A DNA stretch of 64,000 nt from an uncultured Collinsella sp. (GCA_905213265.1 CAJMHR010000003.1:11044-75043); one strand, 5' to 3'. Positions 41,266 through 49,362 are shown, counted from the first letter of the stretch. The notes: generated by a model from the letters alone, not told the origin. Program-made: numbers and translations.

Positions 41266-41576
41266 CCCCCGAACAGAATGCCAAAGATGGCCTTCAGCTC
41301 GTCGCGCCGTTCCTCGATCTTCTGCATGTCGCTGCGCACGTTAGCCAGCGCCTTCTCGACAACGTCCTCGGGGTACTTGGCGATGATCGCCTCGCAGATG
41401 GCGATGGTGTTGTACGCGGACTGGCACATGTCCACGTCTGCGCTGCGGGTCTCGTCCGCATCGTGGGTGAGCATGAACACGATGTTGCTCTCCACAACGC
41501 CTGCGGCCTTGTGCAGGTTGTCGTGAAGGTCGTGCAGGTCGACGCCGTTCATGATGTTGCGCTCAAAGTACTTCAT
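41259..41576 (-). CDS. Early-region hypothetical protein
   Basis: 105 aa, helical, starting MKYFERNIMNGVDLHDLHD with the central VDMCQSAYNTIAICEAIIAKYPE. It lies 2 bases after the next gene upstream and overlaps the nuclease start by 7 bases. No family recognised. Confidence 0.65.
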   Translation of the reverse strand: MKYFERNIMNGVDLHDLHDNLHKAAGVVESNIVFMLTHDADETRSADVDMCQSAYNTIAICEAIIAKYPEDVVEKALANVRSDMQKIEERRDELKAIFGILFGGC

Positions 41577-41578
41577 GG

Positions 41579-41875
41579 TTAGTTGCTCCCTTCGGTGAGC
41601 ATGTGGTCTTCGTCTTCAATGGGGTCGTAGATTTCGCCGGTCTCGGCGTCCACGTTGGCGGGGCGCTCATCGTCAAACGGCAGCGGCTCGGCCTCGTACT
41701 CGTTGCCGAAGTCAAGCTCCTGCTGCTCGCTCTCGATGGTCAGAACCACGGTGCGGCCCGCCTGCTTGATGACGTCGAAGGCACCAGCCGCTTCGGTAAG
41801 CACCTCGAGCTGAAGGACGGCGACGCCGCCCTTGACCGTGGCCTGCTTGAAATGGGCCTTGATGGTGGTGTTCAT
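41579..41875 (-). CDS. Small acidic early protein
   Basis: 98 aa from the ATG at 41875 (GGAGG upstream). Beta-rich N-terminal half (MNTTIKAHFKQATVKGGVAV, VVLTIESEQQELDF) and a strongly acidic C-terminus. It overlaps the rusA stop by 4 bases. Phage proteins of this shape often accompany recombination genes; function unknown. Confidence 0.65.
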   Translation of the reverse strand: MNTTIKAHFKQATVKGGVAVLQLEVLTEAAGAFDVIKQAGRTVVLTIESEQQELDFGNEYEAEPLPFDDERPANVDAETGEIYDPIEDEDHMLTEGSN

Positions 41876-42333
41876 CTGGCCTCCTTCTCGTATTTCTCGC
41901 TGTAGTACTCGACGCGCACCCGGATAAGGCACTCGTCGCTGTAGGGGGTTCTGGGGTCGAAGGTCACGCCGAGCTGCGTGATCTGGCAGTCATCGCGGTA
42001 GGCCAGCCCGTTCAGGCTGTCGCAGATGACCTTGGCCAAGTTGTCCGCATCCGGCTTCATGAGGTCGGGACGCCCCGCCCAGTACTTGGGGTTGCTCTTG
42101 GCCAAGGGGCGCTGAACCTCGATGAACACGCGCACCTCGGTGGCGAAGTCCTTCCAGCGGTCGCCCGCTGCGGCCTCCCACTGGCGCTTGATGGACTTCT
42201 CGGCGTGCCGGGTCTTGTCCGGCGTGTAGGTGCGGAAGCGCTTCGTGTCGAACTTCGGTCGCTGCTTGGTGGGAACCTCCGGAAAGCACATGACGCACTC
42301 GGCCACGCCGACGCGCTTGGTCTTCCAGCTCAT
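41872..42333 (-). CDS. rusA: RusA-type Holliday junction resolvase
   Basis: 153 aa. The RusA signature KPDADNLAKVICDSLNGLAYRDDCQITQL carries the catalytic aspartates. FIEVQRPLAKSNPKYWAGRP precedes it and VRVEYY closes the domain. It resolves branched DNA before packaging. An N-terminal extension with two cysteines (ECVMCFPE) is longer than in E. coli RusA. Confidence 0.93.
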   Translation of the reverse strand: MSWKTKRVGVAECVMCFPEVPTKQRPKFDTKRFRTYTPDKTRHAEKSIKRQWEAAAGDRWKDFATEVRVFIEVQRPLAKSNPKYWAGRPDLMKPDADNLAKVICDSLNGLAYRDDCQITQLGVTFDPRTPYSDECLIRVRVEYYSEKYEKEAR

Positions 42334-42665
42334 CGGAGCACCGCCGTCGTGTAGCCGTCGGCGTCGCTGCGCGCGACCCTCATGCGGATGGTCTTGTCCT
42401 GCTCCATGGCGATGCGTGCGAGGTACGGCGCGAGGTGGTTGGGCAGCTCGATGCTGAACTTGATGCGCATGCCGTAGAGCGCGCGGTTGGGGCTTGCCTT
42501 GCCGTCGTGGGTGCGGGCGCACTCCGCGCGGGCGTTGTCCTTGTACCATCCGAACTCGACGGGATGGGCCTTCACCCAAGCCCTAGCGTCAGCCATCCGC
42601 TGCTCGCCCTTGGGGTCTAGCCCCGGAAGGGCCATCTGGTTGTCCGGGGTCTCCATCTTCCTCAT
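42330..42665 (-). CDS. Early-region hypothetical protein
   Basis: 111 aa from the ATG at 42665, which overlaps the upstream stop by 4 bases. Contains ARAWVKAHPVEFGWYKDNAR and ASPNRALYGMRIKFSIELPN. It may be a small DNA-associated protein; no firm family. Confidence 0.6.
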   Translation of the reverse strand: MRKMETPDNQMALPGLDPKGEQRMADARAWVKAHPVEFGWYKDNARAECARTHDGKASPNRALYGMRIKFSIELPNHLAPYLARIAMEQDKTIRMRVARSDADGYTTAVLR

Positions 42666-42943
42666 GCGACCATCCCCTGTGCGGTCGCAACCGCAGCGTC
42701 CATGGTGGGGATGACCCAGAGCCACAGGATCAGCCCGCACACGAGCGCCGCGACGCCGATGCCCAGAAGAAGCCCGGCCTTGAACGCCCGCATCTGGTTT
42801 TCCCGCTCGATTTCGGCAGGTATGCGCATCGTATGAGCCGGCATGCGCGTCTGGCGTGTTACGCTGTTCGTGGCCTGTCGGCCGTTCCGGGCGCTCAAGT
42901 TGTGGTAGACGGGGGTGCCCGGATATTTCTTTTGCTTGGTCAC
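42662..42943 (-). CDS. Single-pass membrane protein
   Basis: 93 aa. Basic N-terminus, hydrophobic segment about 57-80 (GLLLGIGVAALVCGLILWLW), short periplasmic tail. GGAGA precedes the ATG. It could act in superinfection exclusion, which is a guess from position and topology. Confidence 0.6.
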   Translation of the reverse strand: MTKQKKYPGTPVYHNLSARNGRQATNSVTRQTRMPAHTMRIPAEIERENQMRAFKAGLLLGIGVAALVCGLILWLWVIPTMDAAVATAQGMVA

Positions 42944-42985
42944 GTTCTCTCCTTTCCGATGTTTCCGCAGGTAACTGAACGGTTC

Positions 42986-43351
42986 TCATTTACTTCTCAG
43001 TTTCTTGAGCGTTTTCTTGTGCCTATGCTTGGCGCTGTATAGGCGCTGGCGCTCGCGGTTGACCCTCTCCTCCCGCCTCACCTCCTCTTCCAACTCGCGC
43101 ACCTCTTCCGCGATCTCCTCGTTCCGCAGCTCCTTCGAGCAGGACGCGCACCACCCCGTCTTCGGGGAGAGAGGCTTCCTGACGCGCATGCCGCACTTCG
43201 GGCACTGCCAGACCTTGCGGAGGGAGATTCCGTATCGGCTGGCCTGAACCTCGACGGCGTGGGGCGAGCACCCTAGGGCCTCGGCTACTGCCTCCGCCCC
43301 CTCGTCTGCGTGGTCGCTGAGGTACTTGAGCTTTTTGGTGGTCCACTTCAC
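42986..43351 (-). CDS. HTH plus zinc-ribbon protein with coiled-coil tail
   Basis: 121 aa; the GTG at 43351 overlaps the upstream stop. N-terminal HTH-like helices (LKYLSDHADEGAEAVAEALG, HAVEVQASRYG), a zinc ribbon (CPKCG...CASC), then a charged helix (EEVRELEEEVRREERVNRER) and a very basic end. Probably an early DNA-binding protein. Confidence 0.65.
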   Translation of the reverse strand: MKWTTKKLKYLSDHADEGAEAVAEALGCSPHAVEVQASRYGISLRKVWQCPKCGMRVRKPLSPKTGWCASCSKELRNEEIAEEVRELEEEVRREERVNRERQRLYSAKHRHKKTLKKLRSK

Positions 43352-43437
43352 CTGACCGGCTCACCTTCTTCGAGCCACCTCAGGTAGAGCGCAATGAGGG
43401 CTTCGCGCATGTACTCGATGCGTTCGCTTGATTCCAT
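43348..43437 (-). CDS. 29-aa peptide between the Cro-like and zinc-ribbon genes
   Basis: MESSERIEYMREALIALYLR and a short tail. It overlaps the start of the next gene. It is helical and could be a cofactor peptide or simply a translational coupler. Confidence 0.4.
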   Translation of the reverse strand: MESSERIEYMREALIALYLRWLEEGEPVR

Positions 43438-43446
43438 GGCGAGTTC

Positions 43447-43662
43447 CTAGCAAGGCAGCTGAACGACCGCGAGCTGATAGAACTCGTCAAGGGACATGCC
43501 GAGGGCGCGCGACAGGTTGAAAGCCTCTGAAAGGCTGAACTCATTCGAGCCGCGCATCTTGTTAAACAACGAAGAACGGCTCATGCCGAGCTTGTCGGCA
43601 AAAGCTCCCATCGTCATCTGGTTGGCCTCGACATACTGGCCTACCTTCTCTTGCAGGGTCAT
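43447..43662 (-). CDS. Cro-like HTH regulator at the start of the early operon
   Basis: 71 aa from the ATG at 43662 (AAAGGAG upstream). Helix-turn-helix MTMGAFADKLGMSRSSLFNKMRG followed by FSLSEAFNLSRALGMSLDEFY. First leftward gene from the switch region, so it probably opposes the repressor transcribed in the other direction. Confidence 0.82.
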   Translation of the reverse strand: MTLQEKVGQYVEANQMTMGAFADKLGMSRSSLFNKMRGSNEFSLSEAFNLSRALGMSLDEFYQLAVVQLPC

Positions 43663-43680
43663 GCTTCTCCTTTCTCTCGC

Positions 43681-43742
43681 GTACAAAACTTTGTACGCCC
43701 TTTAGTATTGTACAAAGTTTTGCACCGTGCAATACTTTGTAC
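43681..43742. promoter_or_regulatory. Lysis-lysogeny switch: three 16-bp operators
   Basis: Near-palindromes with the pattern GTACAAA-nn-TTTGTAC lie at 43681-43696, 43710-43725 (right half TTTGCAC) and 43727-43742 (left half GTGCAAT). Operators 2 and 3 are 1 base apart, 1 and 2 are 13 apart. On the minus strand TTGCAC and AATACT with 17-base spacing could be the early promoter, overlapping operators 2 and 3. Confidence 0.8.
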
Positions 43743-43775
43743 GTGTAAATAATTGGACTCTAGGAGAGGCGTGTA

Positions 43776-44000
43776 ATGGAGTACCGGGATGTGCTAGCGC
43801 ACTACCTTGAGCAGAAGGGGATGACGCCCGCCGAGCTTGCGCACGCCATTGGCTCGCCACGGTCTACGATCAACGCGCTTTTGAAGGGAAGGGCAAAGGA
43901 GCCAACGCTGGGAAAAGCGAAGGCTATAGCAGACGCCCTTGGTGTTTCTCTTGAGGAGATGGCGCAAATGACATACGGCGGTGATGGCAAAGATGCTTGA
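43776..44000 (+). CDS. XRE-family phage repressor
   Basis: 74 aa, only a DNA-binding domain: YLEQKGMTPAELAHAIGSPRSTINALLKGR and LGKAKAIADALGVSLEEMA. It lacks the cleavable domain of lambda CI, so induction must work another way. It is transcribed divergently from the Cro-like gene across three operators and followed at once by a membrane-anchored protein that may take part in control. Confidence 0.82.
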   Translation: MEYRDVLAHYLEQKGMTPAELAHAIGSPRSTINALLKGRAKEPTLGKAKAIADALGVSLEEMAQMTYGGDGKDA

Positions 44001-44439
44001 TGAAAAGTTCGCAGTTGAGTGGTGGTTTGAGGACAAAAGCCCTTGGGTCAATTGTGGTGATCGCCTGTTTGAAAGCAGCTGTACGAGGTCTGTTTACGAT
44101 GATGAGAGCAGAAGCTTTAGTGATGTGGTTGCCCTCGGCCTTTTTACGCCAGATAACGAGCTGGTTGGATATGTCCCTAAAGAACTAGAGGCTTCAGCAC
44201 GAGACGCAATGTCATCAGGCCTTGAAACGGTCGTTGTTGAGGAATACGACGGTGAGCTGAACTATGCCCCTGTTGTTCGCATGACAGACTCAGAAGCAAG
44301 AAGCGCCGAGCTAAAGCAAAGTGAAGACGCTTCAAAGAAAGGCACCAGAAGCGCTTATCTTTTTGCCGCGCTTGTCACCCTTGCCATATGCGCCGTTATC
44401 GGAGTTGTTCTTGGGAACCTGATAAGCGCCATAGGATAA
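43984..44439 (+). CDS. C-terminally membrane-anchored protein in the lysogeny module (HIRAN-like part?)
   Basis: 151 aa (ATG at 43984; 43993 possible). It overlaps the repressor gene by 17 bases. Residues 20-80 contain GLFTPDNELVGYVPKELEAS, reminiscent of HIRAN domains. The C-terminus is one hydrophobic helix (YLFAALVTLAICAVIGVVLG). AT content and codon use are less GC-biased than in surrounding phage genes. It may be a lysogenic-conversion or exclusion factor; no confident function. Confidence 0.6.
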   Translation: MAKMLDEKFAVEWWFEDKSPWVNCGDRLFESSCTRSVYDDESRSFSDVVALGLFTPDNELVGYVPKELEASARDAMSSGLETVVVEEYDGELNYAPVVRMTDSEARSAELKQSEDASKKGTRSAYLFAALVTLAICAVIGVVLGNLISAIG

Positions 44440-44445
44440 AACGAA

Positions 44446-44482
44446 AGCCCCGGTGCGTCCGCCAAGACACATCACCGGGGCT
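44446..44482 (+). terminator. Hairpin between the membrane protein and integrase genes
   Basis: AGCCCCGGTG (44446-44455) pairs with CACCGGGGCT (44473-44482). No T-run follows, so it may reduce rather than stop read-through into the integrase. Confidence 0.5.
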
Positions 44483-44516
44483 GCAAACAAAGGCCTCGAA
44501 AGGAGGCATGAACATT

Positions 44517-45962
44517 ATGTCACAGAAGACCGCCGTTCTCTACGCGCGGTTCTCGTGCTCCAAGCAGCGCGAGGCGTCCATCGAAGACCAGCTGAGGGTC
44601 TGCCGTGACTGGTGCTCCCGCGAGGGCTACGCCATCGTCGCCGAGTACTGCGACTATGCGATTTCAGGGCGCACGGACGACCGCCCGCAGTTCCAGAAGA
44701 TGATCGCCAACGCGGGTGAGTCAGACATCGTCCTCGTCTACATGATGGACAGGTTCAGCCGCGATCCGTTCGACGCCCCCATATACAAGCGCGAGCTTCA
44801 GGCCCACGGGGTGAAGCTGGTTTCCGCCCTTGAGGCCATACCCGATTCCCCCGAGGGCATCATCTACGAGAAGCTCCTTGAGGGCCTTGCCGCGTGCGAG
44901 TCCCGCAAGACCTCGATACGCTCGCGCCGTGGCATGGAGGGCAACGCGCTTCAGTGCAAGACCAACGGCGTGCGGTGCTTCGGGTACCGGACGGGCGATG
45001 ACGGGCGCTATGAGATCGTGCCGGAGGAGGCGGAGATAGTCCGCGAGGTCTTCCGTCGCAGGACGCACGGCGAGTCCGTCAACTCGATAGCGATGGACTT
45101 GCGGCAGCGCGGCGTCGTGTCGAGGGCGGGCAACCCCATAAAGGACACGTTCGTGAACAACATGCTCCACAACGACAAGTACCGGGGCATCTACTCGTGG
45201 GGTGGGATAACCCAGAAGGACGGCATGCCGAGGATAATCAGCGAGGAGGTCTTCATGAAGGCTCAGAGGGTGAAGGGCAAGAAGCAGCGCCAGAACGAGC
45301 AGTGGGGGGACTTCGCGCTTTCCGGGCGCGTGATCTGCTCGGCGTGCGGGCGCAACATGCGCGGGGTGTCGGGGCGCGGCTCCTCGAAGCGGAAGTACGA
45401 GTACTACGCCTGCGGCAGCTGCAAAGAGGTGAAGCCCGTCCGCCGCGACTGGCTTGAGGGGCAGATCGTGAAGGCGCTGAGGGAGCTGCTGTCGCAGCCG
45501 GAGGAGGCGCGCAGAATCGCCGAGATGTGCGTTGACGGCGGTGAGCCTAAGGAGATAGCCGAGGGGCGCAAACGGGCCGCAGCGGCGCTGAGAGCCGCCC
45601 AGACGGGCCTTTCCAACATCCTCAAGGCGGTGGAGCAGGGCATCGTGGTTCCCGGAACCAAGGAGAGGGCCGAGGAGCTTGAGGCGCAGAAGGATCGCGC
45701 CGAGCGCGAGCTGGCCATGTACGACCGCAAGCGGATAGACCCGGAGAACTTCGCGCGGTTCCTTCAGTTCGGGGCCACGCTCACCGACGAGCTTCTCCTT
45801 GACGCCTTCGTGTATCAGGTGATGGTGTCGGACGATGCCGTTGTGGTGACGATGAACTTCGACGCAGAAAGCAACGAACCCGCAAGACTTGAGGTCTCAC
45901 GGGTTCGTACTTTTTTCAAATGGTGCCCCCAGCGGGATTCGAACCCGCGATATCCACCTTGA
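44517..45962 (+). CDS. Large serine recombinase (phage integrase) ending inside tRNA-Glu
   Basis: 481 aa. Resolvase domain 1-150 with the nucleophile Ser13 in YARFSCSKQ and the arginine motif YMMDRFSRD; recombinase domain about 160-270; zinc ribbon CSACGRNM...CGSC about 285-325; coiled coil about 350-410. The ATG at 44517 is chosen because GGAGG lies 10 bases upstream; the ATG at 44508 touches it. The last 7 residues and stop lie beyond the att core, in the tRNA gene. An intrinsic terminator overlaps its 3' end. Confidence 0.93.
   Translation: MSQKTAVLYARFSCSKQREASIEDQLRVCRDWCSREGYAIVAEYCDYAISGRTDDRPQFQKMIANAGESDIVLVYMMDRFSRDPFDAPIYKRELQAHGVKLVSALEAIPDSPEGIIYEKLLEGLAACESRKTSIRSRRGMEGNALQCKTNGVRCFGYRTGDDGRYEIVPEEAEIVREVFRRRTHGESVNSIAMDLRQRGVVSRAGNPIKDTFVNNMLHNDKYRGIYSWGGITQKDGMPRIISEEVFMKAQRVKGKKQRQNEQWGDFALSGRVICSACGRNMRGVSGRGSSKRKYEYYACGSCKEVKPVRRDWLEGQIVKALRELLSQPEEARRIAEMCVDGGEPKEIAEGRKRAAAALRAAQTGLSNILKAVEQGIVVPGTKERAEELEAQKDRAERELAMYDRKRIDPENFARFLQFGATLTDELLLDAFVYQVMVSDDAVVVTMNFDAESNEPARLEVSRVRTFFKWCPQRDSNPRYPP
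45874..45916 (+). terminator. Intrinsic terminator embedded in the integrase 3' end
   Basis: ACGAACCCG (45874-45882) pairs with CGGGTTCGT (45900-45908), and TTTTTT follows at 45911-45916. It lies within the coding sequence, about 15 codons before the stop. Confidence 0.7.
45914..45938. repeat. Right attachment core (attR), 25-bp direct repeat
   Basis: Perfect copy of 7946-7970. It overlaps both the integrase 3' end and the tRNA-Glu 3' end, so integration restores an intact tRNA. Confidence 0.85.
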
Positions 45963-45997
45963 AAGGGTGGCGTCCTTGGCCGCTAGACGATGGGGAC
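45921..45997 (-). tRNA. tRNA-Glu (anticodon TTC), phage integration target
   Basis: Cloverleaf read on the minus strand: 7-bp acceptor GTCCCCA/TGGGGGC, D arm CGTCTAGCGGCCAAGGACG, anticodon stem CCACC/GGTGG with loop CTTTCAA (anticodon TTC), T arm GCGGGTTCGAATCCCGC, discriminator A and encoded CCA. It reads leftward into the prophage. Confidence 0.96.
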
Positions 45998-46055
45998 AGC
46001 GGGAAAGAGTATAGCAGACTTTTTTAGCCGTTCACATATCGTTGGCAAACTGAAA

Positions 46056-46090
46056 AACCACCACAAAGGTGCCTGTCCCCTGTGGTGGTG
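46056..46090 (-). repeat. REP-like hairpin after the MurT-GatD gene
   Basis: CCACCACA (46058-46065) pairs with TGTGGTGG (46081-46088). The loop read on the minus strand contains GGGGACAGGCACC. Related loops occur at 53400-53428 and 55952-55982. Confidence 0.55.
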
Positions 46091-46095
46091 GGGTG

Positions 46096-48273
46096 CTAGG
46101 GGAGGAGCTTCATGGCGGCGTCGTGGGCGGCGTGCTCGTAGGCGTCGTCGAGAGGCTTGAGCGGCAGCAGGGCGTTGGCCTGCGCGTCGCCACGGCGCTC
46201 GAGGGCGTGCGCGATCAGCCAGTCGGCGAGCTCGGGGTTCTTGGGTAGTGCCGGTCCGTGCAGGTACGTGCCGATGACGCTCTTGTAGATGAGGCCCTCA
46301 AGGCCATCATCGCCGTTGTTGCCGGTGCCCGTGACGACGGACGTTCCGAGCGGCGTGGCATCGGCGTCCAAAAGCGTGCGGCCGCCATGGTTCTCGAATC
46401 CCACAAAGGGCTCAGGTGCCAGGTCGGTTTTGACGGCTACGTTGCCGATCAGGCGGTCGGAGCCGCGTACGGTTTCGGCGGCAATGACCCCCAGACCCTC
46501 GATGCGATCCTCGCCCATATAGTACGAACGGCCGAGCAGCTGATAGCTGCCACAGATGGCAAGCAGCGAGCCGCCATCCTCAACATAGGCCGCGACCTTG
46601 TCTTTTTGGGCGAGCAGCTCGTGTGCCACGGCTAGCTGGTCGCGGTCGGAGCCGCCACCCATCATGACGATGTCGGCGTCGGTGAGATCGAGCGCCTCGC
46701 CCATGCGGACCTCGTCCACGCGCACGGGAATGCCACGCCAGGCGCAACGGCGCTCGAGCGCGATAACATTGCCGCCGTCGCCGTAGAGGTTAAGGGCATC
46801 GGGATACAGGTAGACGATGCGCAGCGGGCGCGAAAGCTCGACTGGCGCGATGCTGACAGGAAGAGCGCTGCCGTCGGCACGGGCTACGGCGCGCCCGGCA
46901 ACAGCGTCGGCGGTGGCGCCTTTCAGCCCGTCGAGCTCCTTGACCAGCGGCGGGAAGGCCGTGTAGTTGGCGACGGCGTAGAAGGTGTCATCGGTGGCCT
47001 CGTCTGCCACGGCGCCAATTGCCTGCGCGACGTCCGAGATAATCGCGGCATCGATGCCGGCGTACTTGAGGCGCACCTGCATGTCGTGCGCGCGCGTGCC
47101 GCCGGCAAAGGCGACAAGACCCGGCGTGTCGGCGATGCGCTCAAAGTCGACGTCGTAGATCCACGATACATCGTGGCCGTCGGCATCGTTGTCGTTCAGG
47201 AAGAAGGCGCAGAGCCTGCCGCCCGCCGTCTTAATGGACTGGATCTGGCGATCGAAGCCCACGGGATTCTTAGCCAGGTTGGCCTCGACGGTGCGGCCGG
47301 CGATATCCCAGCGGCCCATGCGTCCGCCGGCGGGGACGTAGGCATCGAGCGTGGGCTGCAGGTGCGCCATATCCACGCCTAACTCATGTGCGGCAAAGAA
47401 TGCGGCGGCAACGTTGTAGACCATATATAAGCCGTTGTAGCGCGTGGCGATGTGCGCGGCTGGCGCGCTGGAATCAGATCCAAACACCAGGTCAAAGCCG
47501 TAACCGTCGCAGCCGAGTTCCACGTCCGTCACGCGACGGACCAGCGCGGGGCGACTCCAGCCGCACGAAGGACAATGATAGGCACCGAGCTGGCCGTACT
47601 GTACGTAGTCGTACTCCAGCGGTGCATTGCACTGTGAGCAAAAGCGCGAGTCGCTAATGCGGTCGGACTCGGTGCCCGTGGCGCCGTCGATGCCAAAGGC
47701 GATGCTCGTGTTGGGGACGCGCGCGGCGATCGAGGTGCACAGCGGATCGTCGGCGTTGTAGATGAGCGTTGTCGTCGGAGAGAGCTCCAACGCATGGGCG
47801 ATGACGTCTTGGGTATGGTCGATCTCGCCGTAGCGGTCTAGCTGGTCGCGGAACAGGTTGAGCAGCACAAAGTACGTCGGTTTGAGCTTGGGCAGAACGC
47901 GTACGGTGTAGAGCTCGTCGCACTCAAAAACGCCCACGCGCTTGCCGCTGCTGGTGTGCTTAAGGCCGCCGCGGGCCTCGAGCAGAGCACCCACCACACC
48001 AGGCTCCATATTGTTGCCAGCGCGGTTGCATACCACGGTGGCGCCGCTGGCGGCAACGGCGTCGGCGATGAGGTTGGAGGTGGTGGTCTTGCCATTAGTA
48101 CCGGTGATCACCACGCTGCGGTCGACCAGGCTCGCGAGGTCGCTCAGCAACTCGGGGTCGATCTTCATGGCGATGCGGCCGGGGAGTACGCCGCCCTGGC
48201 GCTTAAGGACAGAGCGCAGCCCCCAGCGAGCGATATCACTCGAGGTGCAGGCAAGAGATGAGCGGAGGTTCAT
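46096..48273 (-). CDS. MurT-GatD fusion: lipid II isoglutaminyl synthase
   Basis: 725 aa. N-terminal MurT part (1-465): Mur ligase P-loop VITGTNGKTTTSN, a zinc ribbon CSQC...CPSC near 215-240, and a DUF1727 C-terminal domain. C-terminal GatD part (about 485-725): class I glutaminase with nucleophile Cys in LAICGSYQLLG and His in GTYLHGP. The two proteins are separate in staphylococci and streptococci. The enzyme amidates D-glutamate of the peptidoglycan stem. Confidence 0.9.
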   Translation of the reverse strand: MNLRSSLACTSSDIARWGLRSVLKRQGGVLPGRIAMKIDPELLSDLASLVDRSVVITGTNGKTTTSNLIADAVAASGATVVCNRAGNNMEPGVVGALLEARGGLKHTSSGKRVGVFECDELYTVRVLPKLKPTYFVLLNLFRDQLDRYGEIDHTQDVIAHALELSPTTTLIYNADDPLCTSIAARVPNTSIAFGIDGATGTESDRISDSRFCSQCNAPLEYDYVQYGQLGAYHCPSCGWSRPALVRRVTDVELGCDGYGFDLVFGSDSSAPAAHIATRYNGLYMVYNVAAAFFAAHELGVDMAHLQPTLDAYVPAGGRMGRWDIAGRTVEANLAKNPVGFDRQIQSIKTAGGRLCAFFLNDNDADGHDVSWIYDVDFERIADTPGLVAFAGGTRAHDMQVRLKYAGIDAAIISDVAQAIGAVADEATDDTFYAVANYTAFPPLVKELDGLKGATADAVAGRAVARADGSALPVSIAPVELSRPLRIVYLYPDALNLYGDGGNVIALERRCAWRGIPVRVDEVRMGEALDLTDADIVMMGGGSDRDQLAVAHELLAQKDKVAAYVEDGGSLLAICGSYQLLGRSYYMGEDRIEGLGVIAAETVRGSDRLIGNVAVKTDLAPEPFVGFENHGGRTLLDADATPLGTSVVTGTGNNGDDGLEGLIYKSVIGTYLHGPALPKNPELADWLIAHALERRGDAQANALLPLKPLDDAYEHAAHDAAMKLLP

Positions 48274-48318
48274 GAAACCGTTCCTAACGTAAACGACATG
48301 GTCGGGTCGAGTGCGTCA

Positions 48319-49362
48319 CTAGAATCCGTAGCGGCGCGCAAATTCCTGGGCGAGCTGCGATACATCTTCGCAGGCGTTGGCCCAGGGGGCAAAGTCGGGG
48401 GTGTCCGAGATAATGCCGTCGGCCTCCCAAACTGCCTGGTGCGAAAGGTCCCAGGGGTCGCGCGGCTCGGGTCGGCAGGGAAGATACGGCGTCTGGTACA
48501 TGGGGTTCAGCAAGAAGAACGCGCCACCCTCGCAACGGTTAGCGAACTCACGCAGCGCGCGCGTCGCCGGGCGCATCTTGTTCGTTTTGAACAGCAAGAT
48601 CGTGCGGGCGAGCAGGTACCAAGGAGAGTTTTCGAGTGCGTCTGCCCCCATCTGCTCCTCGAGCTGGTGGGCCAGGGCAAAAAAGCCGTCCTGGTCTTCT
48701 AGGCGGGCGAGGGCGAGCAGCACGGTGCCGGCGGCCCGGGTGGGATAGCCTTCCGCCTTAAGAACGCGGCGAGCATAGTTGGCGGCAGCACGGTAGCGGG
48801 CGCTCGCCATGCACAGCTGCGAGATGGCCTCGAGCGTGTGGAGCCACCCGATAAGGGCCGGCTCGCTTACGGTGAGGTCTGCTGCGGTGACACCGTCGGC
48901 CAAAACATTATTGGCCCAGTAGTGCGGGGCCTCCATATCAAACCCGGGCACGCCCTGTTGCAGGTAGTCGGCCGTGCTCGTCTCGAGCTTCATCAGGTCG
49001 CCCAGGCAGGCGTCGACGGGCGTGTCCGCCAAAATGATGGCGAGCAGCTGGGCATCGACGGCCAGCGCATCGATGCGGACGATCTTGAGCAGCTCATCAC
49101 GCATATCGTCGAACAGGCGGTTGCGCGTCTGCTCAAACTCCTCGTCGCTGCCCATGTCCTCGATGCGATGGAGCTCGTCGAGCAGGTGGCGATGAACACC
49201 GGCATAGGACAGCAGCGCCTGAGCATGCTCGGACTGCGCATACTTTTGGGGATTCGCGCTAATGTCGTTATGGACAAGCTCGCGTGCTGCATCGGTGAGC
49301 TCGGGGTGCGACGCCAGATAGGTGCGCTCCAGGTAGGCGGGGATGTAGACGCTCGGATCCAT
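48319..49362 (-). CDS. TPR-like helical protein, first of a pair
   Basis: 347 aa, almost all helix, with repeat-like segments ARYRAAANYARRVLKAEGYPTRAAGTVLLAL and WYLLARTILLFKTNKMRPATRALREF. No catalytic motif. Its ATG lies at the stop of the preceding gene (overlap of 1 base), so the two are translated together. Probably a scaffolding protein; pathway unknown. Confidence 0.75.
   Translation of the reverse strand: MDPSVYIPAYLERTYLASHPELTDAARELVHNDISANPQKYAQSEHAQALLSYAGVHRHLLDELHRIEDMGSDEEFEQTRNRLFDDMRDELLKIVRIDALAVDAQLLAIILADTPVDACLGDLMKLETSTADYLQQGVPGFDMEAPHYWANNVLADGVTAADLTVSEPALIGWLHTLEAISQLCMASARYRAAANYARRVLKAEGYPTRAAGTVLLALARLEDQDGFFALAHQLEEQMGADALENSPWYLLARTILLFKTNKMRPATRALREFANRCEGGAFFLLNPMYQTPYLPCRPEPRDPWDLSHQAVWEADGIISDTPDFAPWANACEDVSQLAQEFARRYGF

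Larger units (their letters stand above)
7946..45938. mobile_element. Complete-looking temperate siphophage (HK97-like capsid) with a DGR
   Basis: A 25-bp perfect direct repeat (7946-7970 and 45914-45938) bounds 38 kb that holds every module: serine integrase and repressor switch, replication/recombination, HNH, terminase, portal, protease, capsid, connectors, long tail, DGR-diversified fibre and lysis. Genes are tightly packed, often with 1-4 base overlaps, and almost all point left. I see no broken structural gene, so the prophage may be inducible. Confidence 0.92.
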
